54,709 bases of DNA from Verrucomicrobiota bacterium (GTDB lineage: Bacteria > Verrucomicrobiota > Kiritimatiellia > JAHIZV01). The stretch's first letter is position 1. Each line of letters starts with the position of its first letter. A program made the position numbers and the translations under genes. Location of the stretch: contig JAHIZV010000004.1 in the NCBI GenBank assembly GCA_018814445.1, positions 1 to 54,709 on the forward strand, given 5' to 3'. Positions 1 through 7,981 of this stretch are shown here, piece after piece. The notes under the pieces are model-generated. The model saw only the letters and a program-made list of their open reading frames with translations. It made no database searches and was not told where the DNA came from.

Positions 1-141
1 ATGAGCGGAACCCTCGTGTTTTCGATGAGGACGGTCTGCTTTTCCGAGTGGGCATGTCGCGTAGACCTGTCCCGAAGGAAAAGCGGGCCGTACTCGCGAA
101 AAGCCGACGGCTCCGCGGCGCAGTTTGATGAAATATGCAGG

Positions 142-3100
142 TTAGAACCCGACTTCAAGGACGGCGACCTCATCAGCGAAGACGCCGGCTTCGCGATATC
201 TTTCCGCCATCGTAGAGACTTCGTACGACGCGCCGTCACTGGAGATGAATACGGCCATGTCCGAATCCGTGTTGAGGCATCTTCCCTCGCCGAGTCGGTC
301 GCTGAAGAACGCGGCGGTATGTTCGAACACTTTCAAAGCATCTCGTGACGTGTGGCCGAGCGCGGGTCTTGGATTGCCGAATTCAAAAATGGACCATTCG
401 GGACTGACTGCTTTGAGCAGGGGATCAAAGGAGGTGCTCATGGCTCTTGCGACAGAGCCTTTCAGGTCCGTGCGGTAATGTTCAGGTAACGCCGCGCCAT
501 GGGCCGGAACGATCAGTATGTCAGCGGCAATCCGGCCGGGATCAAGCCCCTCTGTCATGGCGGTCACTTCAGAGTAATCGAGATCCGAGGGAAGCAGTAT
601 CGCGAAGTTCCCGTATACCACGCGCAGTACGACAGACCCGGAGTCCGGTGCTATTTCCACTACCTCGAACTTCAGTTTCTTCCCGCCGATCTCTTCTTCA
701 AAAAGCACCTGTCCCGGCTCTGCCTGAATGGACTCTGTATCCCATCGCGCCCACCGGTTCATAAGGGATGGATTCCGGGCATCGAGCACGGCGTGTATTG
801 CGCGGATCCACTTGTTCTCCTGATCTGAGCCGGGCGGCAGAACGCACTGATCTACCCGGCAGTGTTTCAGGATATAGCTGATGCCCGCCGCGCGTTCGGG
901 CCGCGGGGAAGTCAGAACCAGGTAATCGAAATGCCGGATTCCCCGGTATGAGAGGAACGGGAGCACTGTTCGCAACGCGCTGTTGTGCCGCCCGCGGACC
1001 TCCTCAACGAATCCCGCATCGACGAGAACGTTCTTTCCCGCCGGCGTCTCAATGAGGATAGAACTGCCGTAACCGACAGAAAGAACGGTGATCTTCAAAT
1101 CCTTGTCCCGTTGGGCAGAAGGCGTGAAAGCAAGAGGAGCGAGGCTGAGCAGCGCCGCGGCAACAACAATCACCGTCGCGCCCTTAGGTCCCTTGAGTCT
1201 TCTTGGTCCCTTCACCTCGCACCACTGTCGGACGCCGCTCCAAAGCGGCTTATGCCAGATGAAAGCCGCACACCATATATAGTAGACGATGAGAAAAGTG
1301 ATCGAGGGCCGACTGACAAACGGATACGGAAAAATCTCTGTGCAGACGTGAGATATCCACAGGAAGAACGCCGAGAAGACCGCGTTTGAAGCGTTCAGCA
1401 CGAGCGCGATGGGGAGCCCGATCACGGGTATAAACCCGATCAGTCCGGCCATAACGCCCAGTTGAACGACCACTCCGATCAGAGGAATCGCAATGAGGTT
1501 GGCATAGGCGCCGGCGAACGGCCATCGCGAGAAGTAGTAGGCGGACAGCGGGAGCATCATCCCTATCTGGATCCCGAATTGCGCCGCCACGAAGGCGCCG
1601 GCGGATGCAGGAACGTCGGAATAACTGATATGGCCAAAGAATCGGACACCTTTATCAGTTAATCGACGGGCGGCCGCGAACAGAAGAGCGGACAGAAGAA
1701 CAAAGGGGATCCAGAATGCCGGAGTTACGAGCAGTGACCACCGGTATATGCCCACGCCGGTCGCGATGGTGACGACCATAATGAACGCGAGAAACGAGTT
1801 TCCCTTCAGGCGGCTCAGGATTTCGTAGAAAGGATCGGTGAGAAGAGCAAGGGAAAGGATCGCGCCGAAAGAAAGCGTGAAAGAGGCATCCACGATCATC
1901 ATCGGGTTCTGCAGGAGAATCAGAAACGCGGCGACAGGAACACCCAGCAGGGCGGAGGAGCGCAGGCCCTGGTCAAGATACGCCCACGTCAGCAGAAAAA
2001 GGCTGTTCATAATGACCGCGCGAAGGGTGGATGGCCGGGCGCCCGTAATGATCGCGAAAACAATGAGGATGAGAATAATCGCGGGAACATACACGCGGCG
2101 CGAGATTCTCATCAGAGAGAAGATGCCCATGAACATGACTGTTATGATCGTCACGTGAAGACCTGAAACAGCCAGCACATGGTTTACGCCCGCGTAACGG
2201 AACTCATCGGTGATCAGATTAGGTGCGCTGTCCTGCCCGGCCCGCGAGAAACCAAAACCGCGCCACGGATACACCGTACTCTGCAGGCCGTAGCGAAGCC
2301 CGAGCGTGACGGCGCCCAGAAAAGCGGACTGTGGATAAGGCATCGTCATCTTGAATACCCGCAGCATTCGGTCGCGTAAGTTGAGCGAGAATTCAACGAG
2401 CGGAATGCCTGAGCGCGGCGCGCCCTGCGGAGGGGAGACAATGTCTATCGGGGCCGGGCCGCCGGGAGCTTCAAAGAGGGAAATGGAGCCGTACACGTTG
2501 TGATTGCGCAGAAACTCGCGCTGGTCGAAACCTCCGGGGTTGGGCGCGGGCCGCGCCGAAGACGCTGATCCGTGGACAACGACATCGTAACCGTAGGCGT
2601 CACTGCGGGCGAAGCGGTCATATCCGCTCATGCCCGGTTTGAGCGTGGCTCGCACTTCTCCGCCCTCCACGCGATAGAACGGCCCGTCGGTCCGGTACTG
2701 AACATAGAGAGGAGTGATCGAGAGGACTGTCTTGAAATCGAATACAACCGGATCGGCAGTGATTCTCCCCAGGATGGTAAGAGGGGTGGAGTCGCGTCCC
2801 GGTCGGATGAATGAGGCTATGTGGTTGGACACCCGGTACAGCGCGACGTTTGCGGAAGAGGGCCCGCCGAGAATCTCTATCTTCTTTACACGGGTGAAGG
2901 GCTGGGGGACGAGGTAGTCCGTTCCCGGGGCATCGTTCTTCGCGAGTGTGATGACCTGGCTTTCCTGTTCCAACCTCACCAGCCGGAACTTCCATCGCCC
3001 CGCTTCGTCTATCTGCGGAACGCCGTCTGCAGACAGCACGGGCACGCGCGCATCAAGCTCCCCTTTCACGACGATCCGCAGATCGTCATCGAGAGCCGCC

Positions 3101-3453
3101 AGGGAGCGGAAACGAATCCGGGACGTATCCGGCAGAGAGACTTCCGGAACATACGACAACAGTCCTTCTCTCATTTGAATCACGCCCAGCCGGGTGTCTT
3201 CGACCGTATTCTCGCTGGTGTAACGGGAATAGCCGAGAAAAAGGGCAGGCAGTATGAGAAGCACCATCGCGAGGGAAGCGGAAGTGGACTTCCGCGAGAA
3301 GAAAGGTCTGATCAGATAGCCGATGAACAAAAGGCCGGCGAGTCCCGTCATACTGTTCAGAATCGGGATATACGCGGGATCAACACGAAGGACTTTGGCG
3401 AGAACGATTCCCACAATGTAGGCGTAGCAGAAGAGAATAACTCTACTTTGCAC
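142..3453 (-). CDS. comEC: ComEC/Rec2-family DNA uptake channel with degenerate MBL domain
   Basis: This is an inner-membrane protein of about 1103 residues with the ComEC layout: N-terminal membrane segments, a soluble DUF4131-like part, a polytopic competence domain (roughly residues 400-720, containing the family-typical NHVLAVSGLHVTII) and a C-terminal metallo-beta-lactamase-like domain from about residue 785. In the family it carries single-stranded DNA across the inner membrane during transformation. The start is taken as GTG at 3453 because AGGAGGAGG lies about 7 nt upstream; this overlaps the preceding small gene by 11 nt. The metal-binding signature is lost: where the family has THPHADH this protein reads TSPRPER (892-912), and the DVGQGD-like motif reads SVGYGS (1060-1080). 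It is the last gene of a nucleic-acid-handling operon. ComEC identity is secure; activity of the C-terminal domain is doubtful. Confidence 0.93.
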   Translation of the reverse strand: MQSRVILFCYAYIVGIVLAKVLRVDPAYIPILNSMTGLAGLLFIGYLIRPFFSRKSTSASLAMVLLILPALFLGYSRYTSENTVEDTRLGVIQMREGLLSYVPEVSLPDTSRIRFRSLAALDDDLRIVVKGELDARVPVLSADGVPQIDEAGRWKFRLVRLEQESQVITLAKNDAPGTDYLVPQPFTRVKKIEILGGPSSANVALYRVSNHIASFIRPGRDSTPLTILGRITADPVVFDFKTVLSITPLYVQYRTDGPFYRVEGGEVRATLKPGMSGYDRFARSDAYGYDVVVHGSASSARPAPNPGGFDQREFLRNHNVYGSISLFEAPGGPAPIDIVSPPQGAPRSGIPLVEFSLNLRDRMLRVFKMTMPYPQSAFLGAVTLGLRYGLQSTVYPWRGFGFSRAGQDSAPNLITDEFRYAGVNHVLAVSGLHVTIITVMFMGIFSLMRISRRVYVPAIILILIVFAIITGARPSTLRAVIMNSLFLLTWAYLDQGLRSSALLGVPVAAFLILLQNPMMIVDASFTLSFGAILSLALLTDPFYEILSRLKGNSFLAFIMVVTIATGVGIYRWSLLVTPAFWIPFVLLSALLFAAARRLTDKGVRFFGHISYSDVPASAGAFVAAQFGIQIGMMLPLSAYYFSRWPFAGAYANLIAIPLIGVVVQLGVMAGLIGFIPVIGLPIALVLNASNAVFSAFFLWISHVCTEIFPYPFVSRPSITFLIVYYIWCAAFIWHKPLWSGVRQWCEVKGPRRLKGPKGATVIVVAAALLSLAPLAFTPSAQRDKDLKITVLSVGYGSSILIETPAGKNVLVDAGFVEEVRGRHNSALRTVLPFLSYRGIRHFDYLVLTSPRPERAAGISYILKHCRVDQCVLPPGSDQENKWIRAIHAVLDARNPSLMNRWARWDTESIQAEPGQVLFEEEIGGKKLKFEVVEIAPDSGSVVLRVVYGNFAILLPSDLDYSEVTAMTEGLDPGRIAADILIVPAHGAALPEHYRTDLKGSVARAMSTSFDPLLKAVSPEWSIFEFGNPRPALGHTSRDALKVFEHTAAFFSDRLGEGRCLNTDSDMAVFISSDGASYEVSTMAERYREAGVFADEVAVLEVGF

Positions 3454-3652
3454 GTGAGTCCTCCTCCTGTTTCTCAAGTCCGACGTTCGGGTAGTAATCC
3501 GTATTTGATTTCCAAATGGGAGAATCTTCCGGCGTCGACTTCAGATGGGCGGCGAACGCGCCTCGATATGCGGGATTGAAGATCATAATCAACGTGCCGA
3601 GGATCACGGCAACGGCCAGAATCACAACGACAGCTTTTGCGCCTCTCTCCAT
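3443..3652 (-). CDS. Small single-pass membrane protein
   Basis: This 69-residue protein has one hydrophobic segment at about residues 7-25 (VVVILAVAVILGTLIMIF) and then a polar, acidic tail rich in Glu, Lys and Asp. I do not recognise the family. It sits between another small membrane protein and comEC. The comEC ribosome-binding site and GTG start lie inside its last codons, so the two are probably translationally coupled. The ATG at 3652 follows GGGGAAAC. Because it is wedged into the operon without gaps it is likely real; its role is unknown, and a small accessory subunit of the neighbouring membrane proteins is only a guess. Confidence 0.6.
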   Translation of the reverse strand: MERGAKAVVVILAVAVILGTLIMIFNPAYRGAFAAHLKSTPEDSPIWKSNTDYYPNVGLEKQEEDSRAK

Positions 3653-3660
3653 GTTTCCCC

Positions 3661-3879
3661 CTATTCCTTCTTGTCCGGATCCTCGTCGCCGTGACTCCGC
3701 AGGCGTTGCATCAGATACAGATAGACGAAGAAGAAGGGCAGGCAGGGAAGGAGGTATAATACGCCTTCCTGCGTGTAGAAAATCTCTCCCGATGCGAATA
3801 CGAGCCAGGCAAGGTATCCGACGAAGCCGATCGTGTTGATCGTCAGAATCGCAATGTCTGTTGTGGTCGCAGGTTTCAT
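3661..3879 (-). CDS. Small two-pass membrane protein
   Basis: This 72-residue protein has two hydrophobic segments (about residues 8-28 and 38-56) and a charged C-terminus ending DEDPDKKE. The family is not recognised. The start at 3879 overlaps the stop of the upstream NERD gene as ATGA, a classic coupling arrangement, which is why I prefer it to the in-frame ATG four codons earlier. The next gene begins 8 nt after its stop. Its membrane location follows from hydrophobicity; no catalytic motif is visible. Confidence 0.6.
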   Translation of the reverse strand: MKPATTTDIAILTINTIGFVGYLAWLVFASGEIFYTQEGVLYLLPCLPFFFVYLYLMQRLRSHGDEDPDKKE

Positions 3880-4631
3880 GCGGGTTCGCAAAGCACAGCA
3901 ATGATTCGGTCTATTTCCTGGTCGGAAAGAATGTTCGGCTGTTCAAAGTGGGCCATGTATTGGATCGCATCCGCGATATTGAGAACCGGAACGGTCCGGT
4001 CTTCAATTGTCCATGTTGCAGAGGGGGAACCCATGACGATGACCGAGTAGATTCTCTCTTCCTGAATTCCATGCAAAGAGAGGAATCCCTTCAGAACTTC
4101 CATATGCCGGTCGTTCTGCAGTATCGGGTTGGACAGACTGACAGGTTTTCCTCCCGCGTCTTTGACCTGCAACCATCTCTCGCCCCGCTCACTTCCGCTG
4201 AGATGCCCTCGCCAGTTCTTCGTTTCCAGTACGAAGATCCCGGCAGGAGACACGACAAGATGGTCGATCTGTGCTTTGTGCCTTCGATGCGCAACAGAGA
4301 CGTCGTTCAGCAGATACGTATCATTTCCGAATGCGTCATTGAGCATTCTCGTGACTTTGAGTTCTCCACTTCGGCCGGCGCCCACCATTCCTCGCTCCCT
4401 CGTTCCTTCTCTGATGCGGAGCATGTGCCCGATGAAGACAAATGCCGCAAAGCCCCCGATCCAGAGGAGCGCGGGCGATGATGAGGTGAAGAAAACCGCG
4501 ATCCCGGCAAGCAGTAGCACTGCGGCGAGCGCCGCCTCGACGTACAGGATACGGCTGAGGACCCGCTCTTCCTTCACAAGAGCTTTCTGTTTCTTATCGA
4601 GTGAAGTCTCGTCAGTCAGAATGCGCGCCAT
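3876..4631 (-). CDS. Membrane-anchored NERD-domain protein
   Basis: This 251-residue protein starts with a charged N-terminus, then two adjacent hydrophobic segments (about residues 30-50 and 54-71), then a nuclease-related NERD domain at about residues 85-200. The domain shows the family pattern: GELKV near the start, YLLNDV, then QIDHLVVSPAGIFVLETKNW, where the Asp and the E-x-K triad correspond to the predicted restriction-endonuclease-like active site. NERD domains are predicted nucleases and few have been tested. The gene is 16 nt downstream of the triple-TRAM gene and overlaps the next small gene by 4 nt. The domain call is firm; nuclease activity and substrate are inferred from the fold. 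Confidence 0.85.
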   Translation of the reverse strand: MARILTDETSLDKKQKALVKEERVLSRILYVEAALAAVLLLAGIAVFFTSSSPALLWIGGFAAFVFIGHMLRIREGTRERGMVGAGRSGELKVTRMLNDAFGNDTYLLNDVSVAHRRHKAQIDHLVVSPAGIFVLETKNWRGHLSGSERGERWLQVKDAGGKPVSLSNPILQNDRHMEVLKGFLSLHGIQEERIYSVIVMGSPSATWTIEDRTVPVLNIADAIQYMAHFEQPNILSDQEIDRIIAVLCEPA

Positions 4632-4647
4632 GAGTTTACGCCCTCGA

Positions 4648-5547
4648 CTACAGATCGGTCCTTTCCGCCCGCGCGAAGCGATCCCGACGCTCGGTGATTA
4701 CAATCGAACACCGGTCGCCCGGCTGAGAATTCGGCACAAAGACCACCAGTCCGTCGATGCGCGCGACACCGTCCGTGTCCGGCTTCTTCCTGTCCTTCTC
4801 CGTGATTTCCACGTCGAACCGTGCGCCGGCCTTCACCTCGGACGATGAATCCGGGACGGCCTCAAGAAGAGGTGTTTCCGTGAAAGGCTCGGACTCGGTG
4901 GACTGATCGTAGAACGTGACCACTTCGCCGCGGGCGAACTTCGGCAGGTCTTCGACAACCCGAAAAGAGACATCTTCTCCCACCTGAACGCCCGGAACGA
5001 AGACGACCTTTCCGCCAACGTGAACGATCCCGTCGCCCTTCTTTCCAATATCGCCTACTCGCCCGCGGTATGTCTTTCCGACTTCGACAGGAGAGGGGCG
5101 GGATCCCTCCCGCTCCCTCTTCGGCATTTCAGCGGGATCGACTCTGGAAACGTGCTCAACGACCGCGGCCTCGGCCGAAGACTTCTTCTTCCGCGTCACC
5201 TCGATAATCACGACTTCACCTGGCTCAGCGCCCGACACGAAGGTGATCAGGCCGCCGATCTTCGCGATACCCGCGGTTCCTTCCGTGGCCGCATCTTCGA
5301 TGAGAACTTTGTAGCGATGCCCCTCTTCTACTTCGAAGTGTCCGCCTCCTGTCGCATCAATGATCTCTCCTTTATAGACATCGACCGCCCCGGGCTCACT
5401 GTCCGTAACCCGCTCGATAATAACCTCAGGCGCGCGGGCACGAGGTCTGAGAATCAGGGCGGCGACGAGAGCCGTAGCCAGAACTGCGATCGCTATCACC
5501 AGGAACGGTGAAATACGGGCAAAGGATGGTTTCTTATCTTCTGTCAT
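4648..5547 (-). CDS. Membrane-anchored protein with three TRAM-like domains
   Basis: This 299-residue protein has one N-terminal membrane anchor (about residues 13-33) followed by three repeats of a beta-rich module at roughly residues 55-120, 152-205 and 235-290. Each repeat has the TRAM signature, a short GxA/GxV strand, then I/V-x-G-L/K-V-x-FVP and a PGE/VGE/PGD turn (VSGAEPGEVV, VPGVQVGEDV, VPNSQPGDRC). TRAM domains are small OB-like RNA-binding modules normally fused to tRNA-modifying enzymes such as MiaB and TrmA/RumA; no such catalytic domain is present. The topology suggests that the three modules lie on one side of the membrane. The ATG at 5547 is preceded by GGGGAGAAAC. It may be a nucleic-acid-holding component of this nuclease/uptake operon, which is inference from context. 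Confidence 0.75.
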   Translation of the reverse strand: MTEDKKPSFARISPFLVIAIAVLATALVAALILRPRARAPEVIIERVTDSEPGAVDVYKGEIIDATGGGHFEVEEGHRYKVLIEDAATEGTAGIAKIGGLITFVSGAEPGEVVIIEVTRKKKSSAEAAVVEHVSRVDPAEMPKREREGSRPSPVEVGKTYRGRVGDIGKKGDGIVHVGGKVVFVPGVQVGEDVSFRVVEDLPKFARGEVVTFYDQSTESEPFTETPLLEAVPDSSSEVKAGARFDVEITEKDRKKPDTDGVARIDGLVVFVPNSQPGDRCSIVITERRDRFARAERTDL

Positions 5548-5576
5548 CAGGTTTCTCCCCGGTTAATCGACACCTG

Positions 5577-6392
5577 TTATTGAATGCCAAGATCGGTACG
5601 GCGGCACTGTGCTTCATAGAATCGGTCTCCCGTAGTTGATTCGAAGCGAACACGAACCATAGAAGGATCTGTTCCTTCTCCGCGAAGTCCGACGTGTTCT
5701 CCTTTTCTCAGGAAGCGAACCTGTTTGGTCGGATCTATAAGAGAGAAGATGGGAATGGTGTCAGGAGAAGATATCACATCGCCGCCAAGCTCGCTGGAGT
5801 ACTTCGGTTTCGCCGGGGTGTCGGGAAGCGCGAGCTTTCCGCCCCACGCGCCCCGCTTGTGTTTCTTTGCCTTTCTTTCCAACTCTACCAGGTGCTGGAA
5901 CACGGCATTCGCGTCTTTTCCGTCGGGTCGGGGAGCGCGGGCTCCGTACACTCTCGCGAGGCCCGCCTCGACGATCATGTCGCTGAGATAGCCTTCGTCC
6001 GTCTCGACAAAGGCGAAGTTACGCTTGTAACGACTGGCTCCCTGCGCATCCACCCAGCGTGTATGCACTGTGAACGATTTGCCCTTGAGTTTGTCGGCAA
6101 GAAAGCGGGCGGCGTCTTTGCCGTAGCGGGGGATATCGCTTTCGCGAATGCCCCAGTATGCAGCCTGATTCTTGATCCGCTCGTCGAGAGTGGTGTCGGT
6201 TTCAGGCGTATCCACAAAATAGAGCCGGAAGATGTACTTCTTGCCTTTATGGAGTGCATGAAAGCTGTCCCCGTCATAGTACTCCGACTGAAGAAAGCGA
6301 CAGTTTTCCAGGGACTCCGTCTCTCTGTCGGCGAGCGCGCCGACCACGCCGAACGCGAGAAACAGCGAGCTGATCACCAAAACCCTGAACAT
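5577..6392 (-). CDS. Exported thermonuclease (SNase-like) family protein
   Basis: This is a protein of about 271 residues with a signal peptide (MFRVLVISSLFLAFGVVGALA) and a staphylococcal-nuclease-like domain. The catalytic pattern matches the family: DGDS near residue 40, FRLYFVDTPET (equivalents of Arg35, Asp40 and Glu43 of micrococcal nuclease) and a later Arg in RYKRNFAFV (Arg87 equivalent). About 80 residues follow the nuclease core and end in an SH3-like beta segment. The start at 6392 is chosen because it gives the signal peptide and follows GGGGGAAGATA. Family members are secreted Ca2+-dependent nucleases acting on DNA and RNA. The gene lies 17 nt from xth and 29 nt from the TRAM gene, in the same direction as comEC, so it may cut extracellular or periplasmic DNA before uptake. 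Confidence 0.85.
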   Translation of the reverse strand: MFRVLVISSLFLAFGVVGALADRETESLENCRFLQSEYYDGDSFHALHKGKKYIFRLYFVDTPETDTTLDERIKNQAAYWGIRESDIPRYGKDAARFLADKLKGKSFTVHTRWVDAQGASRYKRNFAFVETDEGYLSDMIVEAGLARVYGARAPRPDGKDANAVFQHLVELERKAKKHKRGAWGGKLALPDTPAKPKYSSELGGDVISSPDTIPIFSLIDPTKQVRFLRKGEHVGLRGEGTDPSMVRVRFESTTGDRFYEAQCRRTDLGIQ

Positions 6393-6409
6393 TATCTTCC
6401 CCCTATGAT

Positions 6410-7186
6410 CTACAAGTCGAACTCGGCCACCAGAAACGTGTGATCTGATGGTTTCTCCAGCAGGCGCGGCTCTACGTCGATGACAGCATCCGTGCATTTT
6501 TCGGTCAGTGCCGGAGTAGTGAATATGTAGTCGATTCTCCATCCGAGCCCGCGCTTGGCCGCGTTGGGCGTGCGGTAATCAAAGAAAGTAAACTGTCCCG
6601 GCTCTGGATGGTGTTTCCGCAGAACGTCCTCAAATCCCCAGGCGATGCAGCTCTCAAAAGCCTTGCGGGCATCCGCGTGAAAGCAAACGTGCAATTCCCG
6701 CTCGGATGGATTGTGGACATCGTCAGGCGTGCGCGCGACGTTCATATCGCCCGTCCACAGCAGGAGATCATCCTTCTCGAAGCCCTGGGTGAAATAGTTG
6801 GTGAGCCGTTCGAACCAGCGGAGTTTGTATTGAAACATCTCATGGTCCACCTCGCGCCCCTGCGGCACGTATGTGTTGACGATGTGCAACGGGCCGAAGG
6901 ATGCATGCATCAGGCGCGTGTCATCGACCGGACCTGCATCGAGAAAACCGCATTGAACGGAATCCGGAATGTCCTTCGAAATAATCGCTACCCCGTTGTA
7001 AGCCTTCTGCCCCCTGAATGAAACGTGATAGCCGGCGTCTTCATAGGGCGCCATGGGGAAATCCTGATCCTGCACTTTTGTTTCCTGGATACACAGAATG
7101 TCCGGATCATGCCGGCGCATCCAATCCAGTATGATGCCTTCGCGCGACCGGATTGAATTGGCATTGAACGTGGCGATTTTCTTCAT
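6410..7186 (-). CDS. xth: Exodeoxyribonuclease III (AP endonuclease)
   Basis: This 258-residue protein belongs to the exonuclease III / endonuclease-exonuclease-phosphatase superfamily, which acts in the cytoplasm as AP endonuclease and 3'-5' exonuclease in base excision repair. It starts MKKIATFNANSIRSR and shows LCIQETKVQD (metal-binding Glu), YNGVAIIS, LWTGDMNVA (Asp and Asn of the active site), WRIDYIFTT and the terminal SDHTFLVAEF with the catalytic Asp-His. The start at 7186 is the family-typical one; 44 upstream codons in frame look non-coding. It is the first gene of the run that ends in comEC, and no other gene is nearby upstream, so the operon promoter should lie just above 7190. 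Confidence 0.95.
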   Translation of the reverse strand: MKKIATFNANSIRSREGIILDWMRRHDPDILCIQETKVQDQDFPMAPYEDAGYHVSFRGQKAYNGVAIISKDIPDSVQCGFLDAGPVDDTRLMHASFGPLHIVNTYVPQGREVDHEMFQYKLRWFERLTNYFTQGFEKDDLLLWTGDMNVARTPDDVHNPSERELHVCFHADARKAFESCIAWGFEDVLRKHHPEPGQFTFFDYRTPNAAKRGLGWRIDYIFTTPALTEKCTDAVIDVEPRLLEKPSDHTFLVAEFDL

Positions 7187-7611
7187 AGCAAATAAGCAGA
7201 TGGCCCGAGCTGTAAAGACGTACAGCAGGCTACAGAAACAGGCGTCACTAGACCAGTCTCTTTGTGCCCGCCCGGGGCTGTGTGCGGAATGTTCCGCAAA
7301 TTCTAAGTCCAGAATCACCGTGAAGGGGGGCGAGTAAGCAGGTCGTTTAAGTGAATCCGTTTAAGAAGGCGAGTAAGAATCCGTTTAACTGTGCGCTACG
7401 TGCTTCTGCACACTTAAACCCCTTCTTAAACGGCCCACTTACTCCACCTGCATACTCGTCTCCGTGCATACGTCGATCCCTCAGTCCGCGTGAGAGAAAC
7501 AAAGTGAAATTGCAGAAGACTCGGGACATGATCCGCGATGCGAGGTGGCGACACGTTCAGGACTGAGTGATGGTTCAACGATCTCGCGGAAGCCAGCCGA
7601 TTGTTGGGTGC
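7187..7611. other. Non-coding stretch with short palindrome and repeats
   Basis: I see no credible gene here. It should hold the promoter of the xth-comEC operon on the minus strand. It contains a near-perfect palindrome (TGCGGAA, 2-nt spacer, TTCCGCA at 7283-7298) and the repeat cluster described separately. Short open frames are composed of the repeats and have no family resemblance. Confidence 0.5.
7331..7445. repeat. Nested direct and inverted repeats (CGAGTAAG / CCGTTTAAGAAGG)
   Basis: CGAGTAAG occurs at 7331 and 7370, and CGTTTAA occurs three times (from 7344, 7358 and 7382). CCGTTTAAGAAGG at 7357-7369 is exactly inverted at 7421-7433, with 51 bp between the arms. The inverted copy is followed by CCACTTACT, which resembles the complement of AGTAAGTGG. 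The block could fold into a large stem-loop or be the remnant of a small mobile or recombination site. No function is known to me. Confidence 0.5.
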
Positions 7612-7968
7612 TCATTCTAATTGCTCTGCCTCCATGCTGACGCCGTAGTCCTTGGGCTCCTGACCGATCAGCAGGTCAGCAAGGTAGTCTACGACTGCCT
7701 CCCATGAGCCCACTTTGTACGGCTCTGGCAGCTCCTACTCGGTCTGCTGTCGCCGTCGCAAGAATACTGCTCGATTAAGGTTGTATAGCGCGTGCTGGCA
7801 CACGCGACTAAGCCCGAACAGTATGTCGGCATCGTTTGGTTTCTTCTCAAGGATGTCTCGATACTGCTCGTCAATCTGATGCAGCACATTGCAGAAAACG
7901 CGAACGGTCCATTTCTCCTTCGGCGGCGTAAACCGGGGTTCAATCTGTACCTCCCGCAACCAGCTCAT
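7612..7968 (-). pseudogene. ORF downstream of the antitoxin, interrupted by one in-frame TAG
   Basis: Reading from ATG at 7968 gives 77 codons (start MSWLREVQIEPRF), then a TAG at 7735-7737. The same frame then continues for another 40 codons (ELPEPYKVGSWEAVVDY..., ending MEAEQLE) to a TGA at 7612-7614. The part after the amber looks as protein-like as the part before it, so I read this as one ~118-codon gene broken by a point mutation, or less likely a suppressed stop or sequencing error. It begins 13 nt after the antitoxin stop, in the same direction, so it belongs to that operon. The family is not recognised; the sequence is soluble and mixed-charge. Confidence 0.5.
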
Positions 7969-7981
7969 TCGGGGACGCCCG

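Noticed and set aside
1-141. End or start of another minus-strand gene at the left edge
   Set aside because: Frames here are open but too short and without recognisable sequence, so no gene can be supported.
2821-3579. 252-codon plus-strand frame opposite comEC
   Set aside because: It is the complement of clear coding sequence and has no recognisable domain.
7347-7566. Two opposite short frames in the repeat cluster
   Set aside because: Both are built from the inverted repeats, which explains the open frames on both strands.
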